A stretch of DNA of 47,209 nucleotides from Pirellulales bacterium (GTDB lineage: Bacteria; Planctomycetota; Planctomycetia; Pirellulales; JAEUIK01). The stretch spans positions 1-47,209 of the forward strand of contig JAIESQ010000018.1 in NCBI GenBank assembly GCA_019745975.1, in the 5' to 3' direction. The translations under genes were made by a program, and so were the position numbers. Positions 30,131-38,846 of this stretch are shown piece after piece. How positions within the stretch are numbered: position 1 is the stretch's first letter; every line of letters starts with the position of its first letter. Below the pieces are notes generated by a model. That model saw nothing but the letters and a program-made list of their open reading frames with translations. It made no database searches and was not told the origin of the DNA.

Positions 30131-30312
30131 TAGCCCGCATTTCTCACCAGCCATCTGCTACGCGGAGCCCAAGTGCTTGGATGGCGGTGTCGCCGGGTGC
30201 GTCTCGATCCTCAACGTATGAGCCAATACGCTTCCGGTCGATCCACACTCTGCTTCTTGCCATCCAAGCACTTAACTCCGCTCGCGACGAAGTTGGTGAG
30301 AAATGCGGGCTA
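30131..30312. mobile_element. 182-bp MITE with 18-bp terminal inverted repeats
   Basis: The ends TAGCCCGCATTTCTCACC (30131-30148) and GGTGAGAAATGCGGGCTA (30295-30312) are perfect inverted repeats. An inner pair, AAGTGCTTGGATGGC (30171-30185) and GCCATCCAAGCACTT (30259-30273), is nested inside. There is no open transposase gene, so it is non-autonomous. The TA at each tip may be a target duplication as in IS630/Tc1-like elements (inference). The right tip runs into the SDR gene and supplies its stop codon (TAG). Confidence 0.82.
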
Positions 30313-31092
30313 ATCCGAGGTGCCGACGACATTCTGATCGAAGTCGATGATCGAACCGGTCATCATGCCCGATCGATCGGAAAGCAAGAAAGTCACGGCG
30401 CGGGCGACTTCCGCCGGCTTGAGCAGGCGGCCGAACGGCATCCGCGCTTCGGCCCGCGCGAGCCAGTCGTCGGGGGCCTTGTGGAACCGTTTCTGCGTGG
30501 CGTCTTCGTTGGGCGTGTCCATCCAGCCGATGTTGAGCCCGTTGACGCGGATGCGATGCTGACGCACGGAATTGGCCACGTTTTTTGTGAGCGTAACCAG
30601 CGCCCCCTTCGAAGTCGCGTAGGGGCACAAATACGGCTGCCCGCCGTGGCTCGACATGGTGATAATGTTGACGACCGAGCCGGCGATCTTCTGCTCGATC
30701 ATCAAGCGCAGCACGTCTTGCATCAGGAAGAACGGCGCGCGGACGTTCAGCGCGAAGATACGTTCGAACAGCTCGGGCGAGGTATCGAGGATACCGCCGC
30801 GCTCGCTCGTGGCGGCGCTATTGACCAGGTAGTCGACGCGGCCGAAGACGCGCTGGGCCGTGGCGGCCACGCGGCGGCAGTCGTCGACGTTGACCAGGTC
30901 GGCAGCGACGAACTCCGTCCGACAACCTTGACAGGTAAATTCGCTGGCCAGACGGCGGCCGTTCTGTTCGTTGCGGCCGCAGATCACCAAACCGCCGATG
31001 AGGTTTTCGGCAAGCAACTCGCGGGCGATTGCTTCGCCGAGACCTTGCGTGCTGCCGGTGACGATAGCGACCTTCGCTGACGCGCTCGACAT
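30310..31092 (-). CDS. Short-chain dehydrogenase/reductase (SDR)
   Basis: 260 aa from the ATG at 31092 (the frame extends further upstream, but the family starts at MSSASAKVAIVTGSTQGLG). The nucleotide-binding motif TGSTQGLG lies at 12-19, NSAAT at 91-95, Ser147/148 precedes the active site, and Tyr158 and Lys162 form YATSK. It is an NAD(P)-dependent oxidoreductase of the classical type; substrate unknown. The last codon before the stop is Asp in VGTSD. The TAG stop is made by the end of a MITE, so the C terminus may be shortened or changed relative to relatives. It follows the DJ-1/PfpI gene by 49 bp. Confidence 0.93.
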   Translation of the reverse strand: MSSASAKVAIVTGSTQGLGEAIARELLAENLIGGLVICGRNEQNGRRLASEFTCQGCRTEFVAADLVNVDDCRRVAATAQRVFGRVDYLVNSAATSERGGILDTSPELFERIFALNVRAPFFLMQDVLRLMIEQKIAGSVVNIITMSSHGGQPYLCPYATSKGALVTLTKNVANSVRQHRIRVNGLNIGWMDTPNEDATQKRFHKAPDDWLARAEARMPFGRLLKPAEVARAVTFLLSDRSGMMTGSIIDFDQNVVGTSD

Positions 31093-31141
31093 GATTCGTA
31101 GGTCCTGCTGATCGTGCGCGATTCGGAGAGTTTGCGGCTGC

Positions 31142-31741
31142 TTATCCCTGCCAGTCGTATTCCATGTACCGAGCGGTATCGCGGGCGGCCTCTTGTCCAA
31201 TCAGTCGCCCGACGACGTGCAGCGCCATGTCGATGCCCGCCGAGATGCCAGCCGAGGTGATGATCCGCCCGTTATCGACAAACCGACGCTCGGGACGAAC
31301 CGTGGTGCGGGGGGCCACCTCGCGCAGCAGTTCGACGGCGCCGGCGTGCGTGGTCGCTTCGAGCCCGTCGAGCAAGCCCGCCTTGGCCAAGATGAGCGCT
31401 CCGGTGCAGACGGAAAGCAAGAGCTCGACATTGGTCGCCTGCTGGCGTACCCAATCGATGACGCGATCGTTGTACATTTCGCGGCGCGTGCCCCAGCCCC
31501 CCGGCACGAGCAAGAGGTCGGCCGGCGGACAATCGCCCAGCGCGTAGCGCGGATTGACGCTGAGGCCGTTGCGGGCCGAAATCGGGCGCACCGATTCTGC
31601 GACCGTGAAGACCTCGAAAGGTGGCGGCGCCGCTCCGTATCGGCCGCAGACACCGAACACCTCGAAGGGCCCGCAAAAGTCGAGGACTTCGACGTCGTCG
31701 AAGATGAGGATGGCGACGCGGCGGGTGGTGTGATTCGTCAT
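31142..31741 (-). CDS. DJ-1/PfpI (ThiJ) family protein, isonitrile-hydratase-like
   Basis: 199 aa from the ATG at 31741 (MTNHTTRRVAILIFDDVEVL). The nucleophile elbow Cys112 lies in LSVCTGALILAKAGLLDG, and the segments FCGPFEVFG and TSAGISAGIDMALH are typical of the DJ-1/PfpI group that includes isonitrile hydratases and the N-terminal domains of some AraC regulators. No DNA-binding domain is attached here. It lies 49 bp upstream of the SDR gene on the same strand, probably one transcript. Confidence 0.93.
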   Translation of the reverse strand: MTNHTTRRVAILIFDDVEVLDFCGPFEVFGVCGRYGAAPPPFEVFTVAESVRPISARNGLSVNPRYALGDCPPADLLLVPGGWGTRREMYNDRVIDWVRQQATNVELLLSVCTGALILAKAGLLDGLEATTHAGAVELLREVAPRTTVRPERRFVDNGRIITSAGISAGIDMALHVVGRLIGQEAARDTARYMEYDWQG

Positions 31742-31823
31742 CGGGTGGTGACGCAAGTTTTCCGTACGCCGGTCGCCGTCAAAACGGCGCATGTAAGTAG
31801 CGCAGGGCCACTGAGCAAATTCG

Positions 31824-32240
31824 CTATCTGGGAACGTAAATCCGCGGCACCTCGCAAAATTCCTGATTCGTCAGTCCAAATAACAGTTCGGCAAGCTCGA
31901 TGGCCGCTTGCTGAGCGTATTCGGCGTCGCGATCAAAGCGGCGTTTGTTCGCGAGCGTCAACACCGGCAGCCGCCCGGCCTGCCAAGAGTCTCGCAACAC
32001 TGCTTCCAAAGAGTCGTTTCCGTCATGATTCCGATTATCGGTCAAGAGCACCCAACCAAGCTTCTGACAATCATTCCAGAGTGTTCGGTCGTCGACGTCT
32101 CGTGAGAAATGAACGTCTTGAAAAGTCGCCAGTACGACGCCCAGTTCGTTCAACAAGCTCGATAATCCCAACTCCGCGTGGATTCTTCGAATGTACGCCA
32201 GTTGGCCTTCGAGATTCGCATCCGCTAACAATCCCCGCAC
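31824..32240 (-). CDS. DUF5615-type PIN-like protein (putative toxin)
   Basis: 138 aa from a GTG at 32240, directly behind the stop of the DUF433 gene. The N terminus GLLADANLEGQ and the later TDNRNHDGNDSLEAV supply the acidic residues expected for the PIN-like DUF5615 nuclease group. The family frequently pairs with DUF433 antitoxin-like proteins. Nuclease activity is inferred from this pairing. The sequence is longer than many relatives, and the last 35 residues are not recognised. Confidence 0.72.
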   Translation of the reverse strand: MRGLLADANLEGQLAYIRRIHAELGLSSLLNELGVVLATFQDVHFSRDVDDRTLWNDCQKLGWVLLTDNRNHDGNDSLEAVLRDSWQAGRLPVLTLANKRRFDRDAEYAQQAAIELAELLFGLTNQEFCEVPRIYVPR

Positions 32241-32241
32241 A

Positions 32242-32697
32242 TTAGCGCCCTTCGTCGCGCAGATTCGACGGCTGCGCGGCCAACCACTCCTCGAAGCTTG
32301 GCAGCGTCATCGGTACTTCGGGCGAATCGACCGTGGATGTACGATCCTGCGCTTGCCCGAGCGCATGGTGCTCGGCTTGCCATTTTCGGAATTGTTCGAA
32401 CCGGGCACGCGTGCGTTTGGCAGCTTCGATCACCTCGGGCGGGTTACCAATCGCGATCCGCGCTTCGATCCGCAGGTGCTCGGCCAGTACTTCGTCGGCA
32501 TGATTCAGAACGTACGCTCGCGCGGCAGCCACTTGCTCGTTCGACAGGCCATGGACGCGAGCGATGAACGCTTCGCTTGCCGTCGCATCGAGGAAGTAAG
32601 GCAACAGATTGTAAACGGTGACACGCGTGCCGACGATTTCCGGCCCGCGCCCCCGGTCATGGACGATTTCGGCTGACATTTGCAACCAGGTCTCCAC
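32242..32697 (-). CDS. DUF433 domain protein (putative antitoxin)
   Basis: 151 aa from the ATG at 32697; an ATG at 32679 is an alternative. The DUF433 core is at about 8-75, with IVGTRVTVYNLLPYFLDAT and a helix-turn-helix-like HGLSNEQVAAARAYVLNHAD. DUF433 proteins are usually DNA-binding partners of PIN-like toxins. The C-terminal half (about 80-151) is an added Arg/Glu-rich helical tail of unknown role. Its stop lies 2 bp upstream of the toxin's GTG, a tight coupling expected of toxin-antitoxin pairs. The 186 bp upstream (32698-32883) hold no gene that I can support. Confidence 0.75.
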   Translation of the reverse strand: METWLQMSAEIVHDRGRGPEIVGTRVTVYNLLPYFLDATASEAFIARVHGLSNEQVAAARAYVLNHADEVLAEHLRIEARIAIGNPPEVIEAAKRTRARFEQFRKWQAEHHALGQAQDRTSTVDSPEVPMTLPSFEEWLAAQPSNLRDEGR

Positions 32698-32883
32698 GCT
32701 CGCGAATCGCTAGCGATTATCATACGTGCTGGGAACAGTTCACGGTAGAACCATAGTCCGCAGAAGTTGGCGTGTATCGACTTCTTGCGCCAGGTCTCTC
32801 CGCCCGCTGTGCCCGTGCTCTTCCGCCAGCGCTGGGTGCGTGAATTGCCGTCGCAGCGATGTTCGCTATCGCTGCTGCGCCGC

Positions 32884-34653
32884 TCACGCCCCTGGCGTGG
32901 CAGCGCGTTGCTCGTTCCCCCAATCGCTGGTCGGCGCGGGGAACGCATCACCAACCGGCGCGTCCAGCCGCCCGTCGCGCGCGAGCACCCACGGTAGTCG
33001 CACGGTAAACGTGCTCCCTTTGCCGAGCTCGCTGGCGAGCGTGATTTCGCCGCCGAGCAGTTTGCACAGCTCGTTGACGATCGACAGACCCAGGCCTGTG
33101 CCCGAGTATTCGCGGGCCAAGGCGTCGCCGCTGGGGAGCACCGACTCACCCTGGCGGAATTTCTCGAAGATATTGGCCTGATCCTCCTCGGCGATGCCAA
33201 CCCCCGTGTCAGTCACGACGAGCTCGAGCTGGCCCGCGTCGTTCCGCCGCGCGGAGACCACGATCCGGCCTCCTTCGGGTGTGAACTTGATGGCGTTGGA
33301 AAGCAGGTTGTTGAGGATCTGGTGGAGCTTGCCCTGGTCCTGGTAGAGCTCGGCCATGTGTGGCTCGACAGTCATTTCGAGATCGATGTTCTTCTTTTCG
33401 GTGAGGGGGCGGGCCAGATCGCACTGCGCCGCCACGATCTGTTCGATGCGGAACGCCGAGAGCCGCACCTCCATCTTGCCGCTCTCGATCTTCGCCAGGT
33501 CAAGAATGTCGTTGATCATGTCCAAGAGCATCTTGCCCGACTTCTGGATGTTGAGCACGTAACGGCGCTGCTTGTCGTCGAGCGAACGGATCGAGCCGAG
33601 CACGTCGCTGAAGCCGATGATGCTGTTGAGCGGCGTGCGCAGTTCGTGGCTCATCGTGGCCAGAAAGTCGCTCTTCATGCGGTTCATGGCGAACAGCCGC
33701 AGATTGACCTGTGCCAGCTCGTCGACCTTGTGGTCGAGATTATGGTTGGCAACCCGCAGCGCTTCTTGCGCGTCGGTTTGATGCGCGAGCATGCGATTGA
33801 AGGCCACGCCGAGCTCCTCGAACTCGTCCCCTGTGTGAATGTCGGCACGTTGATTGACCTCGCCCCGGCTGATCGAATCGCTGACGTCGCGCAGGTGCTT
33901 GAGAGGCTTGACGATCACATAGCGCACGATGACGTAGGCTGCCAGCATCGCCAGAAAGACCGTAATGATGGCCGTTGAAAGCAATAGCGCGCGATTCCAG
34001 GCCAGATCGGCCTGCGTGGGCCCGTCGGGGATCGAGACCTGCACCACCGCCAGCAAGTCGTTCTCGGCAAGTTGCGGATTGAGGTCGACGCCGCGATGGC
34101 AGTTGACGCACAGCGATGTCGTCGCGCGAATCGCTTGATAGTATTGATACTGGCGCCGGTCCTTGGGGCGGCGCTCGGCGTATTCGACCGATTCTTCGCC
34201 GCCGGCGATGCCAGCCTGCTCTTCTGCTTCCGTATCGGCGCCGTTGGCGGGGTTGCTACTCGGGATTGACTCGGTGGGGGGCGGCGCGCTCGTCAGCCGT
34301 GTGAGCAATGCTCGCTCGAATTCGTCGGCCGGGGCTTCGTCCGGCGACTTATGATTCGGGCGGATGATGCGGTACTGGTAGTCCTTGTCCCAAATGTTGG
34401 AGTTCGTGTGCTCCATCAGGTCGCGGAAATCTTCCGACGGCTCGAGCTTCTCCAGGTGCAACAGCCCAATGGCCGTGGCCACCAGCAAGCGGCCTTCGGT
34501 GCGATTCTGTTTGTAGAGCAGCTTCTCGGTGTTGGTGCCGTACCACCAGAAGCTGCCGGTGATCAACAGCAACAGGCAGGCGCCAAACAAGAATCGGCAC
34601 TTCCGCTCGAGGCTGGTTTCGCCGAGAACTCGTTTAAGCGAGCGGTACGACAT
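32884..34653 (-). CDS. Membrane histidine kinase with haem-binding (CxxCH) periplasmic sensor
   Basis: 589 aa. TM1 is at about 21-38 and TM2 at about 222-244, enclosing a periplasmic sensor of about 180 residues. The sensor contains CVNCH at 182-186, a c-type haem attachment motif, in a region resembling DUF3365/Tll0287-like sensors. A HAMP domain follows (about 245-300), then a HisKA domain with phosphoacceptor His336 (SHELRTPLNS), and a HATPase domain with N box (NNLLSNAIKFTP), G1 (DTGVGIAEED) and G2 (GTGLGLSI). It is a full sensor kinase. No response regulator is in the window. A redox, NO or CO signal is the natural inference from the haem motif. Confidence 0.9.
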   Translation of the reverse strand: MSYRSLKRVLGETSLERKCRFLFGACLLLLITGSFWWYGTNTEKLLYKQNRTEGRLLVATAIGLLHLEKLEPSEDFRDLMEHTNSNIWDKDYQYRIIRPNHKSPDEAPADEFERALLTRLTSAPPPTESIPSSNPANGADTEAEEQAGIAGGEESVEYAERRPKDRRQYQYYQAIRATTSLCVNCHRGVDLNPQLAENDLLAVVQVSIPDGPTQADLAWNRALLLSTAIITVFLAMLAAYVIVRYVIVKPLKHLRDVSDSISRGEVNQRADIHTGDEFEELGVAFNRMLAHQTDAQEALRVANHNLDHKVDELAQVNLRLFAMNRMKSDFLATMSHELRTPLNSIIGFSDVLGSIRSLDDKQRRYVLNIQKSGKMLLDMINDILDLAKIESGKMEVRLSAFRIEQIVAAQCDLARPLTEKKNIDLEMTVEPHMAELYQDQGKLHQILNNLLSNAIKFTPEGGRIVVSARRNDAGQLELVVTDTGVGIAEEDQANIFEKFRQGESVLPSGDALAREYSGTGLGLSIVNELCKLLGGEITLASELGKGSTFTVRLPWVLARDGRLDAPVGDAFPAPTSDWGNEQRAATPGA

Positions 34654-34928
34654 GCGCGACTGCTGGAATCGAAGGAGAGCGGCTCGAACGCGGTTAGCTA
34701 CGCGATCCGTCCGATAGGATTGTCATGGGTATTCTACGTCCCGCGTGAACGCTCGACCAAGGCCATCCCCGTCGCGGCTGGGGGACAATATCGGACCAGC
34801 GACGGTTTTCACCCGCTTCACTCCCCTGCCTTAGGGCGACGTAGTTGCACGCCGATTGTCGGCCCACGACAATGTCGCGGGCGTTCCTCAGGCGTGCCCC
34901 TGACTTCCTTCGGGCCGAATTGTCGCCG
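34654..34928. other. Intergenic region between divergent kinase and comM genes
   Basis: 275 bp with no gene that I can support. It must hold the promoters for the kinase (reading left) and comM (reading right). I see no clear operator, repeat or terminator. Confidence 0.5.
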
Positions 34929-36467
34929 ATGCTGGCCAAGCTGCGCACCTATTCGTTGTTGGGGATCGACGCCCTGCCTGTCGAAGTCGAGGTCGATGTT
35001 TCGCCTGGCGCCTTGCCCAAGACGTTTCTCGTTGGTCTGCCCGAAGCGGCTGTCAAGGAGAGCATTCCGCGGCTCGAGCGGGCGCTGGTGAACTCGGGTT
35101 TTCAGCGTCCCGAGAATCGCGTGGTGATCAATCTTGCCCCAGCTGAGTTACCGAAGCAGGCTGCCTCGTTCGATTTGCCGATCGCGCTGGGAATGATGGT
35201 CGGCAGCGGGCAGTTCGCCTCGCAGCGGTTGGGCGAATACGCGGTGGTCGGCGAACTGGCGCTCGATGGCGCCACGCGACCGACCAAGGGCGCGTTGTCG
35301 ATGGCCATCGCCGCCGCGGCCGATCGGTCGCTACGTGGGCTGCTGGTGCCAGCGGCCAGCGCCAACGAGGCGGCGGTTGTCGAAGACGTCGATGTGATTC
35401 CGGTTTCCAGTCTCGCGCAAGCTGTTGCCTTCCTGGCTGGCACGCTCGACATCGAGCCGACTCCGCCGCGCGTGGCTGAACTGTTCGATCAACACGGCAA
35501 GTACGACGTCGATTTCGCCGACGTTCGCGGGCAGGAGATGGCCAAGCGCGCCGTGACGATCGCCGCCGCCGGCGGGCACAACCTGTTGATGCTCGGGCCG
35601 CCCGGCTCCGGCAAGACCATGTTGGCCAAGCGGATGCCGACAATTCTGCCCCCCTTGTCGGCGACCGAATCGATTGAAACCTCACGCATTTACAGCGCGC
35701 TGGGGCTGTTACCTGCCGGCGAGCCGCTCTTGGCGACGCGGCCCTACCGCAGCCCGCACCACACAATCAGCGATGCCGGCTTGTGCGGCGGCGGCTCGAC
35801 ACCAGCTCCGGGCGAGATCAGCCTGTCGCACAACGGCGTGTTGTTTCTCGACGAGCTCCCTGAATTCAATCGGCACACGCTCGAAGTGCTCCGGCAGCCG
35901 CTTGAGGATGGCCAAATCACGATCAGCCGGGCCTTGTCGAGCACGACCTTCCCGGCGAACTTCATGCTCCTGGCGGCGCTCAACCCGTGTCCTTGCGGGT
36001 ACCGAAACGACCCGCGCCGCGATTGCCACTGCACGCTGCCACAGATCGAGCGGTATATGGCCAAGATCAGCGGGCCGCTCTTGGATCGCATCGACTTGCA
36101 CCTGGAAGTGCCTGCGGTCCCTTATCGCGAGCTGAAGAGTGGACAGGCCGGCACTTCGAGCGATGAGATGCGCCGCGCCGTGGTCGCCGCACGGGAGGTG
36201 CAAACCAAACGACTCAGTCGCACCGCCACGCGCTACAACGCGCGGATGACCACGCGACAAATTCGCCAATTCTGCGAGCTCGATGCGGCGGGCGAAGAGC
36301 TGCTGCGCGCGGCGATGAGCGAGCTGGGGCTTTCGGCCCGCGCGCACGACAAGGTGCTGCGGGTGGCGCGGACGATCGCCGACTTGGACGCCAGCCCGAC
36401 GCTGCAGGCGCCACACGTGAGCGAGGCGATCAACTACCGGCTCTTGGATCGGCAGTTCTGGAAGTGA
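34929..36467 (+). CDS. comM: YifB/ComM Mg-chelatase-like AAA+ ATPase
   Basis: 512 aa from the ATG at 34929 (MLAKLRTYSLLGIDALPVEV), the usual family start and length; the frame extends 84 bp further upstream without similarity. The N-terminal Lon-like fold spans about 1-165. Walker A is GPPGSGKT at 223-230, and Walker B follows in LFLDELPEFNR. The family Cys-rich segment lies in ALNPCPCGYRNDPRRDCHC. ComM is a helicase that aids branch migration in natural transformation. A degenerate copy of its last 147 bp lies at 38570-38715. Confidence 0.95.
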   Translation: MLAKLRTYSLLGIDALPVEVEVDVSPGALPKTFLVGLPEAAVKESIPRLERALVNSGFQRPENRVVINLAPAELPKQAASFDLPIALGMMVGSGQFASQRLGEYAVVGELALDGATRPTKGALSMAIAAAADRSLRGLLVPAASANEAAVVEDVDVIPVSSLAQAVAFLAGTLDIEPTPPRVAELFDQHGKYDVDFADVRGQEMAKRAVTIAAAGGHNLLMLGPPGSGKTMLAKRMPTILPPLSATESIETSRIYSALGLLPAGEPLLATRPYRSPHHTISDAGLCGGGSTPAPGEISLSHNGVLFLDELPEFNRHTLEVLRQPLEDGQITISRALSSTTFPANFMLLAALNPCPCGYRNDPRRDCHCTLPQIERYMAKISGPLLDRIDLHLEVPAVPYRELKSGQAGTSSDEMRRAVVAAREVQTKRLSRTATRYNARMTTRQIRQFCELDAAGEELLRAAMSELGLSARAHDKVLRVARTIADLDASPTLQAPHVSEAINYRLLDRQFWK

Positions 36468-36561
36468 CGTGGTGACTGCCGGTACGGTCCGCCACGCCGT
36501 TCGACAAGCGATCGACGGCGGCGCGTAGATCACTGTCGGCGAATCGATAGCGAACGAAAGT

Positions 36562-38448
36562 CTAGCGAGAGCGGTCGCTGGGAATCGTGGAGCTCGCGCG
36601 CCACGGTTTGTGGCTCTCGTAGCTTTGTAATTCGGCGATGAATACTCCACGACGATCGGGTGGAGCGGCCTCGATCGCACGCTCTTGCCAGGTTCGCGCG
36701 GCGGAAAAGTCGCCGAGCTCAGCGTGAGCGGCCGCCAGGGCGCTCAGACAATGCGGCTCGCGAAACTCGGTCCAGCGGCAGGCTTCCATCGCCAATGCTT
36801 CCGCTAGTGTGCCGTTCCGCACGTCATCGACCGGTGAGGTTGCCAGTAGCCATGCCAGCCGGTTCAACACGATCCAATTGTGCGGAGTAAGCGTGTATGC
36901 CAGGCGATAGCAATTCAGCGCCTCGCGCTGCGCGTCGTCTGTTCCTTTCTGCGTGAGCGCAAAGCCGAGGTTGGTGGGTGCCAGCCAAGTGCCCGGATTC
37001 TTGGCGAGTGTGTCGCGCCACAGTGCCTCGTTGTCGGCATCCGCGTACACCGTAACCGTTCACAGGGCGCGCATACTCGACGGGGCACCTGAACAGTCAA
37101 TAGCAAAACGACCGAGCGCCATGCAGCTAGCATCGCGACGGCACTGTACAGATTCCGGTGCGAAGACCCTTTCAACACAATATTCTTCCTACTGCGGTTC
37201 AGGAGACGCCAGAAAACTCCGTATTTTCCAGGGTCTCCAGGATGTGAACGGTTACGCGTACACCAGAGCTCGGTTGTAGGCCAGCGCCGCCCCAGCGCCG
37301 ACCAAGAGAATCCCGCCAACCGTTGCCAACCGTCGCCCCGCCAGGCGGCGCGCCCCTAAGGCTGCCCCGCCCGTTACCAGGCCCAGCAGCGCCGGCAGCG
37401 CCAGATACTGGTAGTGATCCGCAACGAGCGAATAGCGCATGAAGTAGATATTCACAAACCCCAGGGCGGGCAGCAGCGCCAGCACATAGCAACTCAGCCC
37501 GGCCAGGCAGTCTCTGCCCCAAGACGCGCGGTTGCGCCAGGCAATCGCGAACACAGCTACAACTGCGGCTAACGGAACCCATGCAATCAGGCCAGTCGGC
37601 GGCAGTTTCCAGCGCGGATAAACAAACGACAGGTGAATCGGCAAGACCGCCTTGCCGGCCTAGAACCAGACCGCGCGCGCCGCGATGGCCAAACGCGACC
37701 AAAACGAATCGGTGCGCACGATATCGCCGCTGATTGCATTGTGAGATTGGAACCAGGTCCCGATCCCACCCAGCACCAGAGAAATTGCCAACAAAGTGAG
37801 CAAGGCTAAAAGGTCGCGGCGCGTTAAGCGCCCCTGGCGCCACCACACGATGACCAGCAAGGCAACGGGAAGGGTCACGACCGTGCTCTTGGAGAGTAGT
37901 GCCAGCACAAACGCGGCGAGCGCGGCTACGAGGTACCTCCATGGGCCCGTTGCCTGCCAGCGCAGAAAGAGCATCAGGGTTGCGAGCGCAAACAGCATCG
38001 AGAGCAATGTCTTGATCTGTATGATCCACGCGACAGCTTCAACGGTGACCGGATGCACGGCGAACAGCAACGCACACAACCAGGGCGAGGGAACGTCAAG
38101 CATCATCAGCAGCCGCCACACCAGAAGTGCGTTGACCGCGTGCAACCCTATGTTCACCGCGCGATAGCCGGTTGGTGTTGGGCCAAACACACGCCACTCA
38201 AGCCAGAGCACACTGTAACTCACCGGCCAATAGTCTGGCTGAGTGGTACTACACCAAAAATCGCGCAGTCCGTGAGGCGAATGAATGAGTCGATTCTCGA
38301 CAATCGCCGAGTTGTCATCCCGGACAAACCCACCGTCGACCGCGCGATGATGGACCGTGACAACCAGCAATGCGATGACGATCGCCTGAGATCCCGCTAT
38401 TTGCCATCGCGGCGACGCGACCGGCATCTGCACACCGCAAATTCGCAA
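36562..38448 (-). pseudogene. TMTC-like TPR membrane protein, broken by amber codon and MITE
   Basis: The ancestral gene reads from about 38448 (TTG; ATG at 38427) to 36562. The N-terminal 262 codons encode several TM segments and the GGFVRDDNSAIVENRLIHSP and LHAVNALLVWRLL regions typical of TMTC-like, DUF1736-type glycosyltransferase/TPR membrane proteins. An in-frame TAG at 37660-37662 sits where relatives usually have Tyr (VWF-stop-AGK). Translation in the same frame resumes with LPIHLSFVYPRW and runs to the MITE at 37052-37255. Beyond it the frame continues as DADNEALWRDTLAKNP, with TPR motifs to the end. Removing the MITE plus one target copy (213 bp) restores the joined frame (RALVYADADNEALW), so only the amber codon is then left. 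Confidence 0.87.
37052..37255. mobile_element. 204-bp MITE with 9-bp target duplication, IS66-like ends
   Basis: The termini GTAACCGTTCACA (37052-37064) and TGTGAACGGTTAC (37243-37255) are 13-bp inverted repeats. They are flanked by the direct repeat GCGTACACC at 37043-37051 and 37256-37264. The GTAA tip and the 8-9-bp target duplication are like IS66-family elements (inference). It holds no transposase gene, so it is non-autonomous. The inserted length including one target copy is 213 bp, a multiple of three. Confidence 0.88.
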
Positions 38449-38569
38449 CGAGGCACCTCAGTTCCGTGTCGGAGCGATATCGAAGCCATGCCCCGCACGG
38501 ATCATGCTGGGGCGATCACGGTGCACGAAGGTTCGTAATTGTAATCGCGATCAATCCCAGCGTGGGGGC

Positions 38570-38715
38570 GAGTTGAGCTATCCGCCCGCGCGCACGACAA
38601 GATACTGCGGGTAGCGCGAACGATTGCCGACTTGGACGCCAGCCTGGCGCTCCAGGTCTTGCACGTGAGCGCGGCGATCAACTACCAGCTATTGGACCGA
38701 TGGTTCTGGAAGTAA
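38570..38715 (+). pseudogene. Degenerate copy of the comM 3' end
   Basis: This segment aligns with 36321-36467 at about 80-85% identity by eye, with one 1-bp deletion near its start. Its last 45 codons are still open and read LSARAHDKILRVART through INYQLLDRWFWK and a TAA stop, so the substitutions are largely coding-compatible. It lacks the ATPase part of comM. The rest of the gene-free stretch 38449-38846 (38449-38569 and 38716-38846) holds no gene or repeat that I can support. The intact comM end and this remnant flank the TMTC-like pseudogene as direct repeats. Confidence 0.85.
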
Positions 38716-38846
38716 GGGGACTGGGGCAATTCTTGCCATACCGCCAGCATGGGGTTGGCTGATCGCTGCGTCGTGACGATAATTGGTGAGAGATCGACAA
38801 AGCGTGTATCTGCCGCGCGATAGCGAATGCGGTACGGAGTTTGGCG

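Noticed and set aside
30171-30273. Nested inverted repeat considered as a riboswitch or small RNA
   Set aside because: The perfect 18-bp outer termini identify a mobile element; no conserved aptamer-like features are seen.
37660-37662. Reading the TAG as a recoded or suppressed codon
   Set aside because: Nothing around it indicates recoding, and the same gene carries a second disruption, so decay (or a base-call error) is simpler.
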